Counted from the stretch's first letter, positions 15,126-23,181 are shown. The stretch: 25,723 bases of DNA from BS750m-G62 sp964577175 (GCA_964577175.1 CAZNYC010000054.1:1-25723); one strand, 5' to 3'. Notes: generated by a model not told the origin, from the letters alone. Translations and numbers: made by a program.

Positions 15126-16256
15126 CTACTTCACGTACAACTTCTCGCGGGCGGACCGCTTGCGCGGCGGATGGGGCGGGTCGCCGCCGTCCAGACCGTA
15201 CGTCCGAATCAGGTGTTCCACGCTCGCCGCCTGCACGGACCACGACCGGGGCGTGTACCCGCCGCCCAGCGTCACGACGACCGGCACGCCGCGCCGGACG
15301 CACGCGTCGACGACGGCGGCGTCGCGCTCCGCGATGCCGACCTTCGTCATGGCGAGGCCGGCGAGCGGGTCGTCGTGCAGCGTGTCGCAGCCCGCCTGGT
15401 AAAAGACGATGTCCGGCCGGGCGCGGTCGAACACCTCCGGCAGGTGCCTGCGGAGGACCGCGAGGAACCGCGCGTCGTCCGTGCCGGCGGCGAGTTCCAC
15501 GTCCAGGTCGCTCGTCGCCTTGGGCACCGGGTAGATGTTTCCCTGGTGCATGGAGAAGGTGAAGACCGTGTCGTCGCCCGCGAAGCACTCGGCGGTGCCG
15601 TTGCCCTGGTGCACGTCGAGGTCCACGACGAGGGCCCGGCGGATGCGCCCGTCGGCCTGGAGGCGGCGGACGGCGACGGCGAGGTCGTTGTAGATGCAGA
15701 ACCCCTCGCCGACGTCGGGCCCCGCGTGATGGAACCCGCCGCCGAGGTTCAGGGCGATCCCGTGCGCGAGGGCCAGGCGGCCGCCGAGGATCGTCCCGCC
15801 CGTCGCATAGCGATGGGCCTTGAGGATGCCGGCGTCCACCACCTTGGCCGGCAGGACCTTGACGGGCTTGGCCTCCAGGTAGCGCGCGACGGCGTCGGGA
15901 GAACGCAGCGTGTCCAGGTACCGCTCGGTGTGCACAAGGCGAAGGTCGTCCGGGCCGGCCTCGTTCGGCACGAAGACCGTGGCCGGGCGCACGAGACCCG
16001 CTTCATTCAGGTGGACGTAGATTTTCGCATACTTCCGCGTATCGAACGGATGGACGATGTCGGCGCCCGGCAGGGCGATGGTGTACCGCTCGGAGAAGAC
16101 GACGGCCACGCGTCCGCCCACGGCCTCGCCGCCGCGGGGCTGCTTGACGGCCCGTAGCGACGCCGGCGGCGTACACGTGCCGATAACGGCGACGCCCGCC
16201 CCGGCCGCCGCCAGACCGAGAACGACCGCGAGCGTTCGTTTGCGGCGTCGGCGCAT
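15126..16256 (-). CDS. HDAC-family deacetylase with N-terminal membrane anchor
   Basis: A 376-residue zinc deacetylase of the arginase/HDAC fold. The general-base pair is GGGFHHAG (His176, His177); zinc ligands are Asp214 and His216 in DLDVHQGNG and Asp291 in GCDTLHDDPL; the transition-state Tyr is Tyr334 in GGGYTP. GEGFCIYND fits the class IV (HDAC11-like) branch. Unusually, residues 1-27 (RRRRKR, then a hydrophobic run) form a signal peptide or anchor, implying that the catalytic domain lies outside the cytoplasm. The substrate could be acetyl-lysine, polyamine or another amide. The start is ATG 16256, with GGAGG about 8 nt upstream. Its own promoter is at 16286-16313, and the predicted leader is only about 23 nt. 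Confidence 0.9.
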   Translation of the reverse strand: MRRRRKRTLAVVLGLAAAGAGVAVIGTCTPPASLRAVKQPRGGEAVGGRVAVVFSERYTIALPGADIVHPFDTRKYAKIYVHLNEAGLVRPATVFVPNEAGPDDLRLVHTERYLDTLRSPDAVARYLEAKPVKVLPAKVVDAGILKAHRYATGGTILGGRLALAHGIALNLGGGFHHAGPDVGEGFCIYNDLAVAVRRLQADGRIRRALVVDLDVHQGNGTAECFAGDDTVFTFSMHQGNIYPVPKATSDLDVELAAGTDDARFLAVLRRHLPEVFDRARPDIVFYQAGCDTLHDDPLAGLAMTKVGIAERDAAVVDACVRRGVPVVVTLGGGYTPRSWSVQAASVEHLIRTYGLDGGDPPHPPRKRSAREKLYVK

Positions 16257-16285
16257 CGCGGTTCCTCCAACCGTGGCCCGAAACG

Positions 16286-16313
16286 AGTATAGACGGTTCG
16301 GGAAGCGGGACAA
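16286..16313 (-). promoter_or_regulatory. Promoter of the HDAC-family gene
   Basis: On the minus strand, TTGTCC (16313-16308), a 16-bp spacer and TATACT (16291-16286), about 30 bp upstream of ATG 16256. Confidence 0.6.
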
Positions 16314-16360
16314 GACGAATCCCCCGGGCGCGCCCGCCACGGATTCGCCGCGGAAAGGCG

Positions 16361-16388
16361 TTGTGCCGCCGGCGGGGCGAGGTACACT
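16361..16388 (+). promoter_or_regulatory. Possible promoter for the TRIC-type channel gene
   Basis: TTGTGC (16361-16366), a 16-bp spacer and TACACT (16383-16388). The gene starts about 200 bp further on, and a repeat element lies between, so the link is tentative. Confidence 0.35.
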
Positions 16389-16411
16389 GGGCGGCGTGGG
16401 GATTGGCTGCA

Positions 16412-16547
16412 ATTGTCATTTCGACCGAGGGCCCGCAGTGCCCCCGAGCGGAGCGCTGTATCCCGAGTGCCCGGAGGAAATCTCGCCGGGCGAACAGCAC
16501 CAAGGCGAGATTCTTCGTCGGCCGTCCGGCCTCCTCAGAATGACAAT
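16412..16547. repeat. Inverted-repeat element sharing 42 nt with 21978-22019
   Basis: The ends are ATTGTCATT (16412-16420) and its complement (16539-16547). Positions 16504-16545 are the reverse complement of 21978-22019, with two mismatches in 42. The left half differs from the other copy. It lies between a possible promoter and the TRIC-type gene. Confidence 0.8.
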
Positions 16548-16588
16548 CGTGGGCTTCATCTTCATCGCAAACGAATTCGGGAGCCGCC

Positions 16589-17224
16589 ATGACCGTCCTC
16601 TACCTCCTCGACCTCTTCGGCGTGGTCGTCTTCGCCGTGACCGGGGCGCTGGCGGCCGGGCGGAAGCGGATGGACGTCTTCGGCATGACGGTGCTGGCCT
16701 TGGCGACCGCCCTGGGCGGCGGCACGGCCCGCGACCTCGTCCTCGGCGCCCGCCCCGTCTTCTGGGTGGCCGACCCGCTCTACGTCGTGGTCGGTGCGGC
16801 GGCGGCCCTGTTGACGTTCACGGTGGCCCGGCTGTGGCGGCTGCCGCCGCGGGTCCTGCTCGTCGGCGACGCCTTCGGCCTGGCCGTCTTCACGGTCATC
16901 GGGGCGGGCAAGGCGCTGGGGATGGGCGTTTCGCCCCTCATCTGCGTGCTGATGGGGGTGATGACCGGCACGGTGGGCGGGATGATCCGCGACATCCTCT
17001 CGGGCGAGATTCCGCTCATCCTCAGGCGGGAGATCTACGCCACCGCCAGCCTCTCGGGCGGCGTCGTCTACGTTGTCCTCGCCGTCCTCCTGCCGCAGAC
17101 GTGGGGCGCCGCCGCCGCGGGCGTGGCCGTGGTCCTGGCGATGCGCCTGGCCGCTATCCACTGGGACCTCAGCCTGCCGACCTTCCTGCCGACGGGGGAG
17201 GGGGAAGGGGAAGGGGAAGTGTAA
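16589..17224 (+). CDS. Trimeric intracellular cation (TRIC) channel family protein
   Basis: A 211-residue protein with seven likely membrane helices arranged as two related halves. Each half carries the family's glycine-rich turn with a charged end: GGGTARD (residues 43-49) and GGMIRD (130-135). TRIC proteins form trimers that pass K+ or Na+; bacterial members were formerly called UPF0126. The start is ATG 16589, with GGGAG about 6 nt upstream. The last residues, GEGEGEGEV, are encoded by a GGGGAA-type microsatellite (about 17196-17221), so the tail length may vary between strains. It converges with the Dcd-like gene, 46 bp away. Confidence 0.9.
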   Translation: MTVLYLLDLFGVVVFAVTGALAAGRKRMDVFGMTVLALATALGGGTARDLVLGARPVFWVADPLYVVVGAAAALLTFTVARLWRLPPRVLLVGDAFGLAVFTVIGAGKALGMGVSPLICVLMGVMTGTVGGMIRDILSGEIPLILRREIYATASLSGGVVYVVLAVLLPQTWGAAAAGVAVVLAMRLAAIHWDLSLPTFLPTGEGEGEGEV

Positions 17225-17270
17225 CCCTCGCTTCCGCAGTTTGCCTTGGGAAGTGTGAGCGTACCCAGGC

Positions 17271-17945
17271 TCAATCTAACAAGCCGCTTATGATGGCCAC
17301 GATGACACCCACCAGAATCGCGGCGATGCTGGGAACAAGGAACACCATCAGCCAGCGCATTTGTTTGCTCAACGTGTTGACGCTCTGAGACATTGCTTGG
17401 ACATTACGGCCCAGCTCGCTGAGGCTCGTTGTTTCAAGGGTGCGCAAGAAGGCTCTGTCGGACTCGGGTATCTTCCCGTCGATTAACTCGGGAATTGGCG
17501 ATTGAGGATGCTCGACCGGCCCTGACAGCCTGTGGAATTCCAGCATGCAAAGGCCGTCATCATAATCCAGCGTGACCCTGCGAGGTGCGGCATTGTACAA
17601 TCCGAAACGCAGGTGCCCTTCGAATCCGGGATCGACTTGCATACCCGCCAAGAGGATCAGTCCCCTTCGTGCCAGGTAACTTCGCATGCCTATGACACCG
17701 GCTATGTCATGAGCCAGCTTCAGAGATTCCTTTGTCAGAACGAGTGCGAAGTCCCCCGCATCCAGATGGAGAGAGGTTGCCGAATTGGGCCCCATTACGA
17801 TCTTCTGATCAGAATTGGAAACTAGCGCCTCTCCCCCGAGGCCAACATCATAACTAGCGCCCTGGAGCCTCTGGGGATCGAACGGGCGAATGACGATTTG
17901 CCCTTTCTTGACGGCTTCTTTGATCTCGGAGTCACGCATTAGCAT
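17271..17945 (-). CDS. dCTP-deaminase-fold protein lacking the catalytic Glu, with C-terminal membrane helix
   Basis: A 224-residue protein. Residues 1-145 follow the dCTP deaminase/dUTPase family closely: an N-terminal RDSEIKEA segment, IVIRPFDPQRLQGASYDVGLG (19-37), the phosphate-binding RSYLARRG (88-95), VDPGFEG (104-110) and CMLEFHRLSGP (133-143). The catalytic Glu, normally in a LEL/LEF strand right after the DPGFEG loop, is Gly115 (RFGLYN). Residues about 165-197 look like a coiled coil, followed by a membrane helix (about 198-221). It is therefore probably a nucleotide-binding or structural protein rather than an enzyme. GC is near 55%, against about 70% around it, which suggests transfer. 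The start is ATG 17945, with GGGGAG 8 nt upstream. It lies between a channel gene and xerD. Confidence 0.8.
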   Translation of the reverse strand: MLMRDSEIKEAVKKGQIVIRPFDPQRLQGASYDVGLGGEALVSNSDQKIVMGPNSATSLHLDAGDFALVLTKESLKLAHDIAGVIGMRSYLARRGLILLAGMQVDPGFEGHLRFGLYNAAPRRVTLDYDDGLCMLEFHRLSGPVEHPQSPIPELIDGKIPESDRAFLRTLETTSLSELGRNVQAMSQSVNTLSKQMRWLMVFLVPSIAAILVGVIVAIISGLLD

Positions 17946-18131
17946 TTCGTTTTCTCCCCTTTCGTTTCGGGCACCAGCCTTCTCGAGCCCGCCACGGATT
18001 CTAGGCTAACGACAGCGCGTGACCGTTTCCAGCAAATCCTACCGCCATCTTACTGGCCAAACAACATCCTAACAAGCAAATTTTCCAAGAACGGTCCCGC
18101 GGTCCTCGGGTGAACTGGGCGGCAGAAACCC

Positions 18132-19034
18132 TCACGCCCTCGGATGGAACTTCCGGTGGATGGCCTTCAGGCGCGACGGGTCCACGTGCGTGTAGACCTG
18201 CGTGGTCGCGATGTCGACATGGCCGAGCATCTCCTGGACGGCACGCAGGTCGGCCCCGCCCTCCAGGAGGTGGGTGGCGAACGAGTGCCGCAGCGTGTGC
18301 GGGCTGACGCGCGGGCTCACCCCCGCCCGCCGCGCGTACTTCTTCACGAGCCGCCAGATCGTCTCCCGCCCCAGCCGCCGGCCGGAGTGCGTCAGGAACA
18401 GGTGCGCGTCGCCGCGGCGGTCCAGGCGCGGCCGCTCCTCGGCCAGGTAGGCGTCCAGGGCCTCCAGGGCCCGCCGGCCGATGGGCACGATCCGCTCCTT
18501 CCGCCCCTTGCCGACGCAGTGGACGTACCCGCCCTCGCGGCTGACGGAGTCGAGGGTCAGGTCGGCCGTCTCGCTGGCCCGGGCGCCGGTGGCGTAGAGG
18601 AACTCCAGGACGGCCCGGTCGCGCCGCGGCAGGCGGTCGTGGGCGGGGTCCGGGGCCGCCAGCAGCCGGTCCACGGCCGTGCGGTCGAGGACCTCCGGCA
18701 GGGTCTGCCACAGGCGGGGGCTCTCGAGGTGTTCGGTCGGGTCCGACGGGACGAGCCGCTCGGCGCTCAGGTACCGGAAGAACATCCGGGCCGCCACCAG
18801 GGCCCGGCTGACGGTCGGCACGGCGCAGCCGCGCTGCTTCTCGGCCATCAGGAAAGCGATGACGTCGTCGCCGGAGGCGGTGTCCCACCCCCGGCCGTCC
18901 TCCTCCACGCCCAGGAAGGCGGCGAGGCGGCCGAGGTCCCGCTGGTAGGCCTGGATCGTGTTGACGCTCAGGCCGCACTCGATCGTCAGGTAATCGAGGA
19001 ACGCGTCCACCGGATTGGCAGCAACCTGGAGCAC
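18132..19034 (-). CDS. xerD: Tyrosine recombinase XerD
   Basis: A site-specific recombinase that, with XerC, resolves chromosome dimers at dif. At 300 residues its length matches XerD. An N-terminal SAM-like core-binding domain (about 8-95, FLDYLTIECGLSVNTIQAY) precedes the catalytic domain with Arg152 (TGARASE), Lys176 (GKGRKER), HTLRH (His246, Arg249), His272 in GHVDIATTQ and the nucleophile Tyr281 (VYTHV). The start was placed at GTG 19034, because GGAGG lies about 8 nt upstream; a GTG at 19118 would add 28 Pro/Ala-rich residues and has a poorly spaced site. It is a full-length housekeeping type, so it does not itself prove an integrated element. Confidence 0.88.
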   Translation of the reverse strand: MLQVAANPVDAFLDYLTIECGLSVNTIQAYQRDLGRLAAFLGVEEDGRGWDTASGDDVIAFLMAEKQRGCAVPTVSRALVAARMFFRYLSAERLVPSDPTEHLESPRLWQTLPEVLDRTAVDRLLAAPDPAHDRLPRRDRAVLEFLYATGARASETADLTLDSVSREGGYVHCVGKGRKERIVPIGRRALEALDAYLAEERPRLDRRGDAHLFLTHSGRRLGRETIWRLVKKYARRAGVSPRVSPHTLRHSFATHLLEGGADLRAVQEMLGHVDIATTQVYTHVDPSRLKAIHRKFHPRA

Positions 19035-19170
19035 AGAGGGTGCCTCCGCTTCTGGATGCGGCGGGGAGCCCGGGCCGAGGGCCCCGGCGTTCGGCGAAAC
19101 GCGGTCGGGCGTGGGCACCTGTTACATCGGCTCCCGCGGGCCTGGGGTTTAGCGAAAGTCCGATAACGGG

Positions 19171-19240
19171 CGGCCGCAAGCCCCGAGCCACGAGCCGCGA
19201 GCAAGAGGCTGCTAACCGCAAGCCACAAGCATCAGCGAAT
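19171..19240. repeat. 'AGCCGCGAGCC' repeat
   Basis: A run of GCCGCAA, GCCCCGA, GCCACGA, GCCGCGA, GCAAGAG and GCCACAA units. It is the third copy of the family seen at 10862-10900 and 13956-14030 and occupies the spacer between divergent xerD and the large HEAT gene. Confidence 0.7.
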
Positions 19241-19278
19241 ATCCATCGTCGCCGCCCGTCCAGAGGCATGCGGCGCCT

Positions 19279-19350
19279 TTCGAGGCGTCCGCGGAAGCGG
19301 CCGGACATCCTCATCCGTCGGGGCCGGTGCCATGCCCGACCCCGACGGCG
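19279..19350. repeat. Dispersed palindromic repeat, copy 2
   Basis: Positions 19279-19334 align without gaps with 11997-12052 (45 of 56 identical). The centre, CCGTCGGGG...CCCCGACGG, is a palindrome, as in the other copy, although the bases of its arms differ. The remaining bases up to 19400 show only a loose hairpin. Confidence 0.6.
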
Positions 19351-19400
19351 CGCCGCCGCCCCAAAAACCCGCTTCTCACGGGCGTTTCGGGGGTTTGCGG

Positions 19401-19429
19401 TTGACACGTTGCACCCGGTCCGGTAGGCT
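19401..19429 (+). promoter_or_regulatory. Promoter of the large HEAT/TPR gene
   Basis: A perfect TTGACA (19401-19406), a 17-bp spacer and TAGGCT (19424-19429). The -10 context matches the promoter at 8804-8833. Transcription should begin near 19436, which leaves GTG 19449 very close to the 5' end. Confidence 0.75.
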
Positions 19430-19472
19430 GAGTCATTGAGAAAGTCCAGTGCGATTGAGGGAGGCCATAGCG

Positions 19473-21929
19473 GTGGTGAGGTTGCGCCAAAATGATGCGC
19501 TGCGCTGCCGCTGTGCCCTTGCCGCGGCGGCATGGCTGCTCGGCCTGGCGGCGGCCGAGCCGGTCGCGGCGGCCGTCAGCACCACCGCCGACGGCACCGA
19601 CGCGGAACTCACCCGTCTCCAGGGGTTCCTGACCGGTGCGGAGCGGACCTTCGCCACCCGCCGCGACGCCGCCCAGGTCCTCGTCGAGAAAGACACCCCG
19701 CAGGCGAGGTCTTTCCTGCTCCAGGTCCTTTCCTCGCCGGCCCCGTCCGAGGCGACGCGGGCCGTGCTGGAGGTGCTGGCCTCGCGCGGCACGGCGGACC
19801 CGGCCCTCGTGGACCCGCTGTTTGCCCTCCTCGAAAGCGACGATGCCGACATTCGCCGCGCCGCCGCCGACGCTTTCGGCGCCTACCAGGGCAGCGAAAA
19901 GGTCCTGGACGGGCTGGAGGCGCTGGCGTCCGGCACGTCGGCACCGATGGCGTCGCGTCTGGCGGCGGTGGAGGCGCTGGGTGGTCTCTTCGACAAACGC
20001 GCCGTCGCCATCCTGGTGGACCTGACCGGCGCCCCCGCCCGCGAGGTGGCCCAGGCGTCGGCCGAGGCCCTCGCCGAGATGACCGGCGTGCCGGACCTTC
20101 CGCCCACCGCCGACGCATGGCGGCACTGGTGGCAGCAGCGCCGCCAGGCCCCCGAGCACCGGCTCCTCTCGGATATCCTCCGTCGGTTCCGCGACACGCT
20201 GGCCGAGCGGACCGCCCAACTGGAGGATCTCCGCGCCCGCCTCCTCGCCCGTTTGAAGGACCGTTACGAAGCCGCCGAGACCAAGGAGAAGGTCGCCCTT
20301 GTGATCGAACACCTCTCGGACGCCGTGCCCGCCGTCCGGACGCTGGGGGCCCGGCAGGCGGCCCGGATCGCGCCGGCGGCGTTGGCGGCGGCGAACGGGT
20401 CCGGCAAGAAGGTGTACCCGGACCTCGTCTCGGCGCTGCTCGGCCGCGTGGACGACGCCTCACCCGCCGTCCGGGCCGTCGTCGCCGAGGCCCTGGCCGC
20501 CTGGCGCGAAGCCAGCGCCGGTCCCGTGCTGCTTGCGCGCCTCGCCAAGGAGACGGTGCCTGAGGCGCGGGCCGCCCTCGCTGCCGCCCTCGGCCGCCTG
20601 CGCGTGGCCGAGGCCGTCGAGTCCCTCGTCGCGATGCTCGACGCCCCCAACCCGACGGAGGTCGTGGCCGCAGCCGGGGCGCTCGGTCGGATCGGCGACC
20701 GCAACGGCGGCGAGCCGGACGCCGTCGCCAACGCCCTGGACCCCTTGACGCGCCTGGCCCGGACGGCGGGCCCGGCGGCGGTGCGGGAATCGGCCTGCCT
20801 GGCCCTGGCGAAGATCGCCCCGCCCTCGGCCGAGAAGGTGCTGGCCGCCGCCCTCGACGACCCCCAGCCCTCCGTCCGCTACGCCGCCGCCCAGGGCATC
20901 GGGAACCTGGACGACGTGGGAGCCGCCACCGTCGAGGCGCTCGTCGGCCGGCTCCAGGACAAGGACAAGGGCGTCCGGCAGGCGGCGGCGGCGGCCCTGG
21001 CCCAGGTGGGGGGCGACAAGGCCGCCGCCGAAATGGCCGGCCGACTCCAGCCCGACGCCGAGACCGACACGGCCGTCCGCAACGCCTTGTGGGACGCCAT
21101 CCGCGCCCTGGCCGAGGCCGCCTCGTCCCCCGAACGGGCCGCCACGCTCGGTGACGTCTTCTTCGCCCGGGGCGGGCCGGACACCCCCGAAGACATGCAG
21201 CGGGCGGCCGAACTGTACCAGGTGGCCCTGTCGAAGGTCCCGGCCGCCGAACGCTCCAGCCCGCAGGCGATCACGCTGTATGAGAAACTCGTCGACGCCC
21301 ACATCGCCGCCGGCACGCCGGAGCGGGCCGTGCCCACCCTCCGCCAACTGCTCGTCCTGACGCCGGCGGAGAACAAGGCCCGGCTGCGGGAACTGCACCG
21401 GCAACTCGGCCTCATCCTGCTGGCGCGGGACCCCCCCACGGACAGCGTCCCGCCCCTGGCCGCCGCCCTTCAGGACGGCGACGCCCAGGCCCGGGCCACC
21501 ATCCTCGACGCCGTCCAGGACCGGGCCGAGGCGCTGCTGAAGGCCGAGAAACCCGTCCAGGCCCTGGATTTGCTGGCGGCGATGGAGGGGGCGCTCGCGA
21601 AGGGCGAGGCGGCGTCGGAGGCCGCTGCGCTGAAACCCCTCCGCAGTCGCGCCGCCGAGGCCGCGCTGCCGACGGTCCTTGCCCGCCTGGCGGGAACCGA
21701 CGAACAGGCCGCCGCCGCGGCGGTCACGCTGAAGAAGATCGGGGCACCCGCCGCCGGGCCGCTCCTCAACCTGGTCGAAACCGCCGCCCGCGAGAAAAAA
21801 GCCGCCCTCGAGGCTCGGGCCCTGTCGGCCCTGGAGGCCGTCACCGGCCGTACCGACCACGGCTACGACACGGACGCCCCGCTGAAGGAACGCCTGGCGA
21901 GTATCGCCGCCTGGCGCAAGGCGCTGTAG
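19473..21929 (+). CDS. Large exported HEAT-repeat protein with a TPR-like segment
   Basis: An 818-residue scaffold-type protein with a signal peptide (about residues 1-33, CALAAAAWLLGLAAAEPVAA). HEAT units run from about 50 to 545 (for example RRAAADAFGAY, VRAVVAEALAAWR, VRYAAAQGIGNL, VRQAAAAALAQVGG). A TPR-like region follows (about 560-665, AAELYQVALSKVPAAE and VPTLRQLLVLTP), then more helices. Two places carry TGxxx...AWRxW-type ends (EMTGVPDLPPTADAWRHWW and the C-terminus). The start was set at GTG 19473, because GGAGG is 8 nt upstream; GTG 19449 is in frame but lacks a site. Partners are unknown. No gene follows within 240 bp. Confidence 0.82.
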   Translation: MVRLRQNDALRCRCALAAAAWLLGLAAAEPVAAAVSTTADGTDAELTRLQGFLTGAERTFATRRDAAQVLVEKDTPQARSFLLQVLSSPAPSEATRAVLEVLASRGTADPALVDPLFALLESDDADIRRAAADAFGAYQGSEKVLDGLEALASGTSAPMASRLAAVEALGGLFDKRAVAILVDLTGAPAREVAQASAEALAEMTGVPDLPPTADAWRHWWQQRRQAPEHRLLSDILRRFRDTLAERTAQLEDLRARLLARLKDRYEAAETKEKVALVIEHLSDAVPAVRTLGARQAARIAPAALAAANGSGKKVYPDLVSALLGRVDDASPAVRAVVAEALAAWREASAGPVLLARLAKETVPEARAALAAALGRLRVAEAVESLVAMLDAPNPTEVVAAAGALGRIGDRNGGEPDAVANALDPLTRLARTAGPAAVRESACLALAKIAPPSAEKVLAAALDDPQPSVRYAAAQGIGNLDDVGAATVEALVGRLQDKDKGVRQAAAAALAQVGGDKAAAEMAGRLQPDAETDTAVRNALWDAIRALAEAASSPERAATLGDVFFARGGPDTPEDMQRAAELYQVALSKVPAAERSSPQAITLYEKLVDAHIAAGTPERAVPTLRQLLVLTPAENKARLRELHRQLGLILLARDPPTDSVPPLAAALQDGDAQARATILDAVQDRAEALLKAEKPVQALDLLAAMEGALAKGEAASEAAALKPLRSRAAEAALPTVLARLAGTDEQAAAAAVTLKKIGAPAAGPLLNLVETAAREKKAALEARALSALEAVTGRTDHGYDTDAPLKERLASIAAWRKAL

Positions 21930-21977
21930 GGTGGCGGTGCAAAGGCATGCATCGAGTCCGGCAAAAGGTTTCGGGGT

Positions 21978-22110
21978 TGTCATTCTGAGGAGGCCGTAAG
22001 GCCGACGAAGAATCTCGCCTTGTCGCCGCTGGCGCCCCGGCACGGGTGCGGCTCGTGCCGTGGCCGGCGGCGAGATGCTTCGGCTTCGCAGGCGGAGCCT
22101 CAGAATGAGC
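21978..22110. repeat. Inverted-repeat element related to 16412-16547
   Basis: TGTCATTCTGAGGAGGCC at the left and GGCGGAGCCTCAGAATGAGC at the right are inverted ends. Positions 21978-22019 match 16504-16545 in reverse complement (40 of 42). An inner hairpin (CGGCACG...CGTGCCG, about 22038-22060) fills the middle. Positions 22068-22084 are repeated exactly at 1491-1507. It lies between the HEAT and glucokinase genes. Confidence 0.8.
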
Positions 22111-22172
22111 TCCCCTTTCCGCTTACCGGGCTCTGTAACGGCTATCTCCGCGAACCTCTACCGGGAGTCATC

Positions 22173-23129
22173 ATGGCGAAGCGTTACGTCGGCATCGACC
22201 TGGGGGGGACGAACCTGAAACTCGGCCTCGTCTCGGATGAGGGCGAATTGCTCCGGCGGTACAGCACGCCGACCGAGGCGTCCGAGGGGCCGGACCACGT
22301 CCTGGCGCGGATGGCCGACGCCGTCCGCCATCTCGCCGGCGAAGCCGACCTCGCCCTGGAGGACATCGCCGCCGTCGGCGTGGGTGTGCCGGGGCCGCTC
22401 GACTCCGAAGCCGGCGTCGTCCACTTCACGCCGAACCTGGCGGGGTGGGTCGACGTGCCCGTCCGCGCCACGCTCCAGGACGCCCTCGGCCGGACCGTCG
22501 TCGTCGAGAACGACGCCAACTCGGCCGCCTACGGCGAGTTCCGCGTCGGCGCCGGACGCGACGTCCAGAGCCTGTTCGTCCTCACGCTCGGCACCGGCGT
22601 GGGCGGCGGCATCATCCAGGACGGCCGGCTGCTCCGCGGCACCACCGACACCGGCGCCGAACTCGGACACGTCATCGTCCAGTACGGCGGCCGGCTGTGC
22701 GGGTGCGGGAACCGCGGGTGCCTGGAGGCCTACGCCTCCGCCACGGCCGTCGTCGACCGGTTCCGGCAGGAGGCGGGCGTCTCGGACCTGTCGCGCCGCC
22801 AGGACCTGGAGGCCAAGGACATCTTCGAGGCGGCCGCCGACGGCAACAAGGCCGCCGCCCGCATCGTCTCCGAGACCGGCGAGTACCTCGCCGTTGGTAT
22901 TACGAGTATCGTGCACGTCTTGAACCCTCAGATGGTCGTGCTGACGGGCGGCATGATGAACAAGGAGGAACCGTTGCTGAACCAGGTGCGCGAGCACGTC
23001 CGCCGACTGGTGTTCCCGAGCGCGTGGGAGGCGTGCGAGATTCGCGCCAGCACGCTCGGCGGCCACGCCGGCATCCTCGGGGCGGCCCTGGCCGCCGAGG
23101 CCCTCGACCGCACCGGCGAGCGGGCCTGA
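22173..23129 (+). CDS. glk: ROK-family glucokinase
   Basis: A 318-residue sugar kinase, probably glucose to glucose-6-phosphate using ATP, in the cytosol. The phosphate-1 motif is GIDLGGTN (residues 7-14). The catalytic Asp is Asp114 in ENDAN. GTGVGGG (140-146) is the phosphate-2 loop. The ROK zinc site is GAELGH (His166) plus CGCGNRGC (Cys176, 178, 183). All essential residues are present and the length is typical. Other ROK sugars (N-acetylglucosamine, N-acetylmannosamine) cannot be ruled out. The start is ATG 22173, with GGGAG 7 nt upstream; in-frame codons before it are repeat DNA. Confidence 0.9.
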   Translation: MAKRYVGIDLGGTNLKLGLVSDEGELLRRYSTPTEASEGPDHVLARMADAVRHLAGEADLALEDIAAVGVGVPGPLDSEAGVVHFTPNLAGWVDVPVRATLQDALGRTVVVENDANSAAYGEFRVGAGRDVQSLFVLTLGTGVGGGIIQDGRLLRGTTDTGAELGHVIVQYGGRLCGCGNRGCLEAYASATAVVDRFRQEAGVSDLSRRQDLEAKDIFEAAADGNKAAARIVSETGEYLAVGITSIVHVLNPQMVVLTGGMMNKEEPLLNQVREHVRRLVFPSAWEACEIRASTLGGHAGILGAALAAEALDRTGERA

Positions 23130-23181
23130 GCCGGCGAGCGGACGGGCAACGGGGTTCCCGCCCGGCGGGGCGCCGAGGGCG

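Noticed and set aside
17271..19034. Integrated mobile island driven by the tyrosine recombinase
   Set aside because: The recombinase has the length and motifs of housekeeping XerD; no attachment-site duplication, tRNA or other cargo genes were seen. Low GC of the single Dcd-like gene is not enough.
19035..19118. Longer XerD start at GTG 19118
   Set aside because: It adds 28 Pro/Ala-rich residues not typical of XerD, and the GGGAG before it is 12 nt away; GTG 19034 has a well-spaced GGAGG.
18144..19166. Plus-strand open frame opposite xerD
   Set aside because: Shadow of the recombinase; it has no motif of its own.
19360..19395. Hairpin CCCCAAAAACCCG...CGGGCGTTTCGGGG as a terminator
   Set aside because: It has mismatches and no U-tract, and no gene ends there on either strand.
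20460..22043. Long minus-strand open frame (527 codons)
   Set aside because: Antisense to the HEAT protein, whose signal peptide, ribosome site and promoter are clear.
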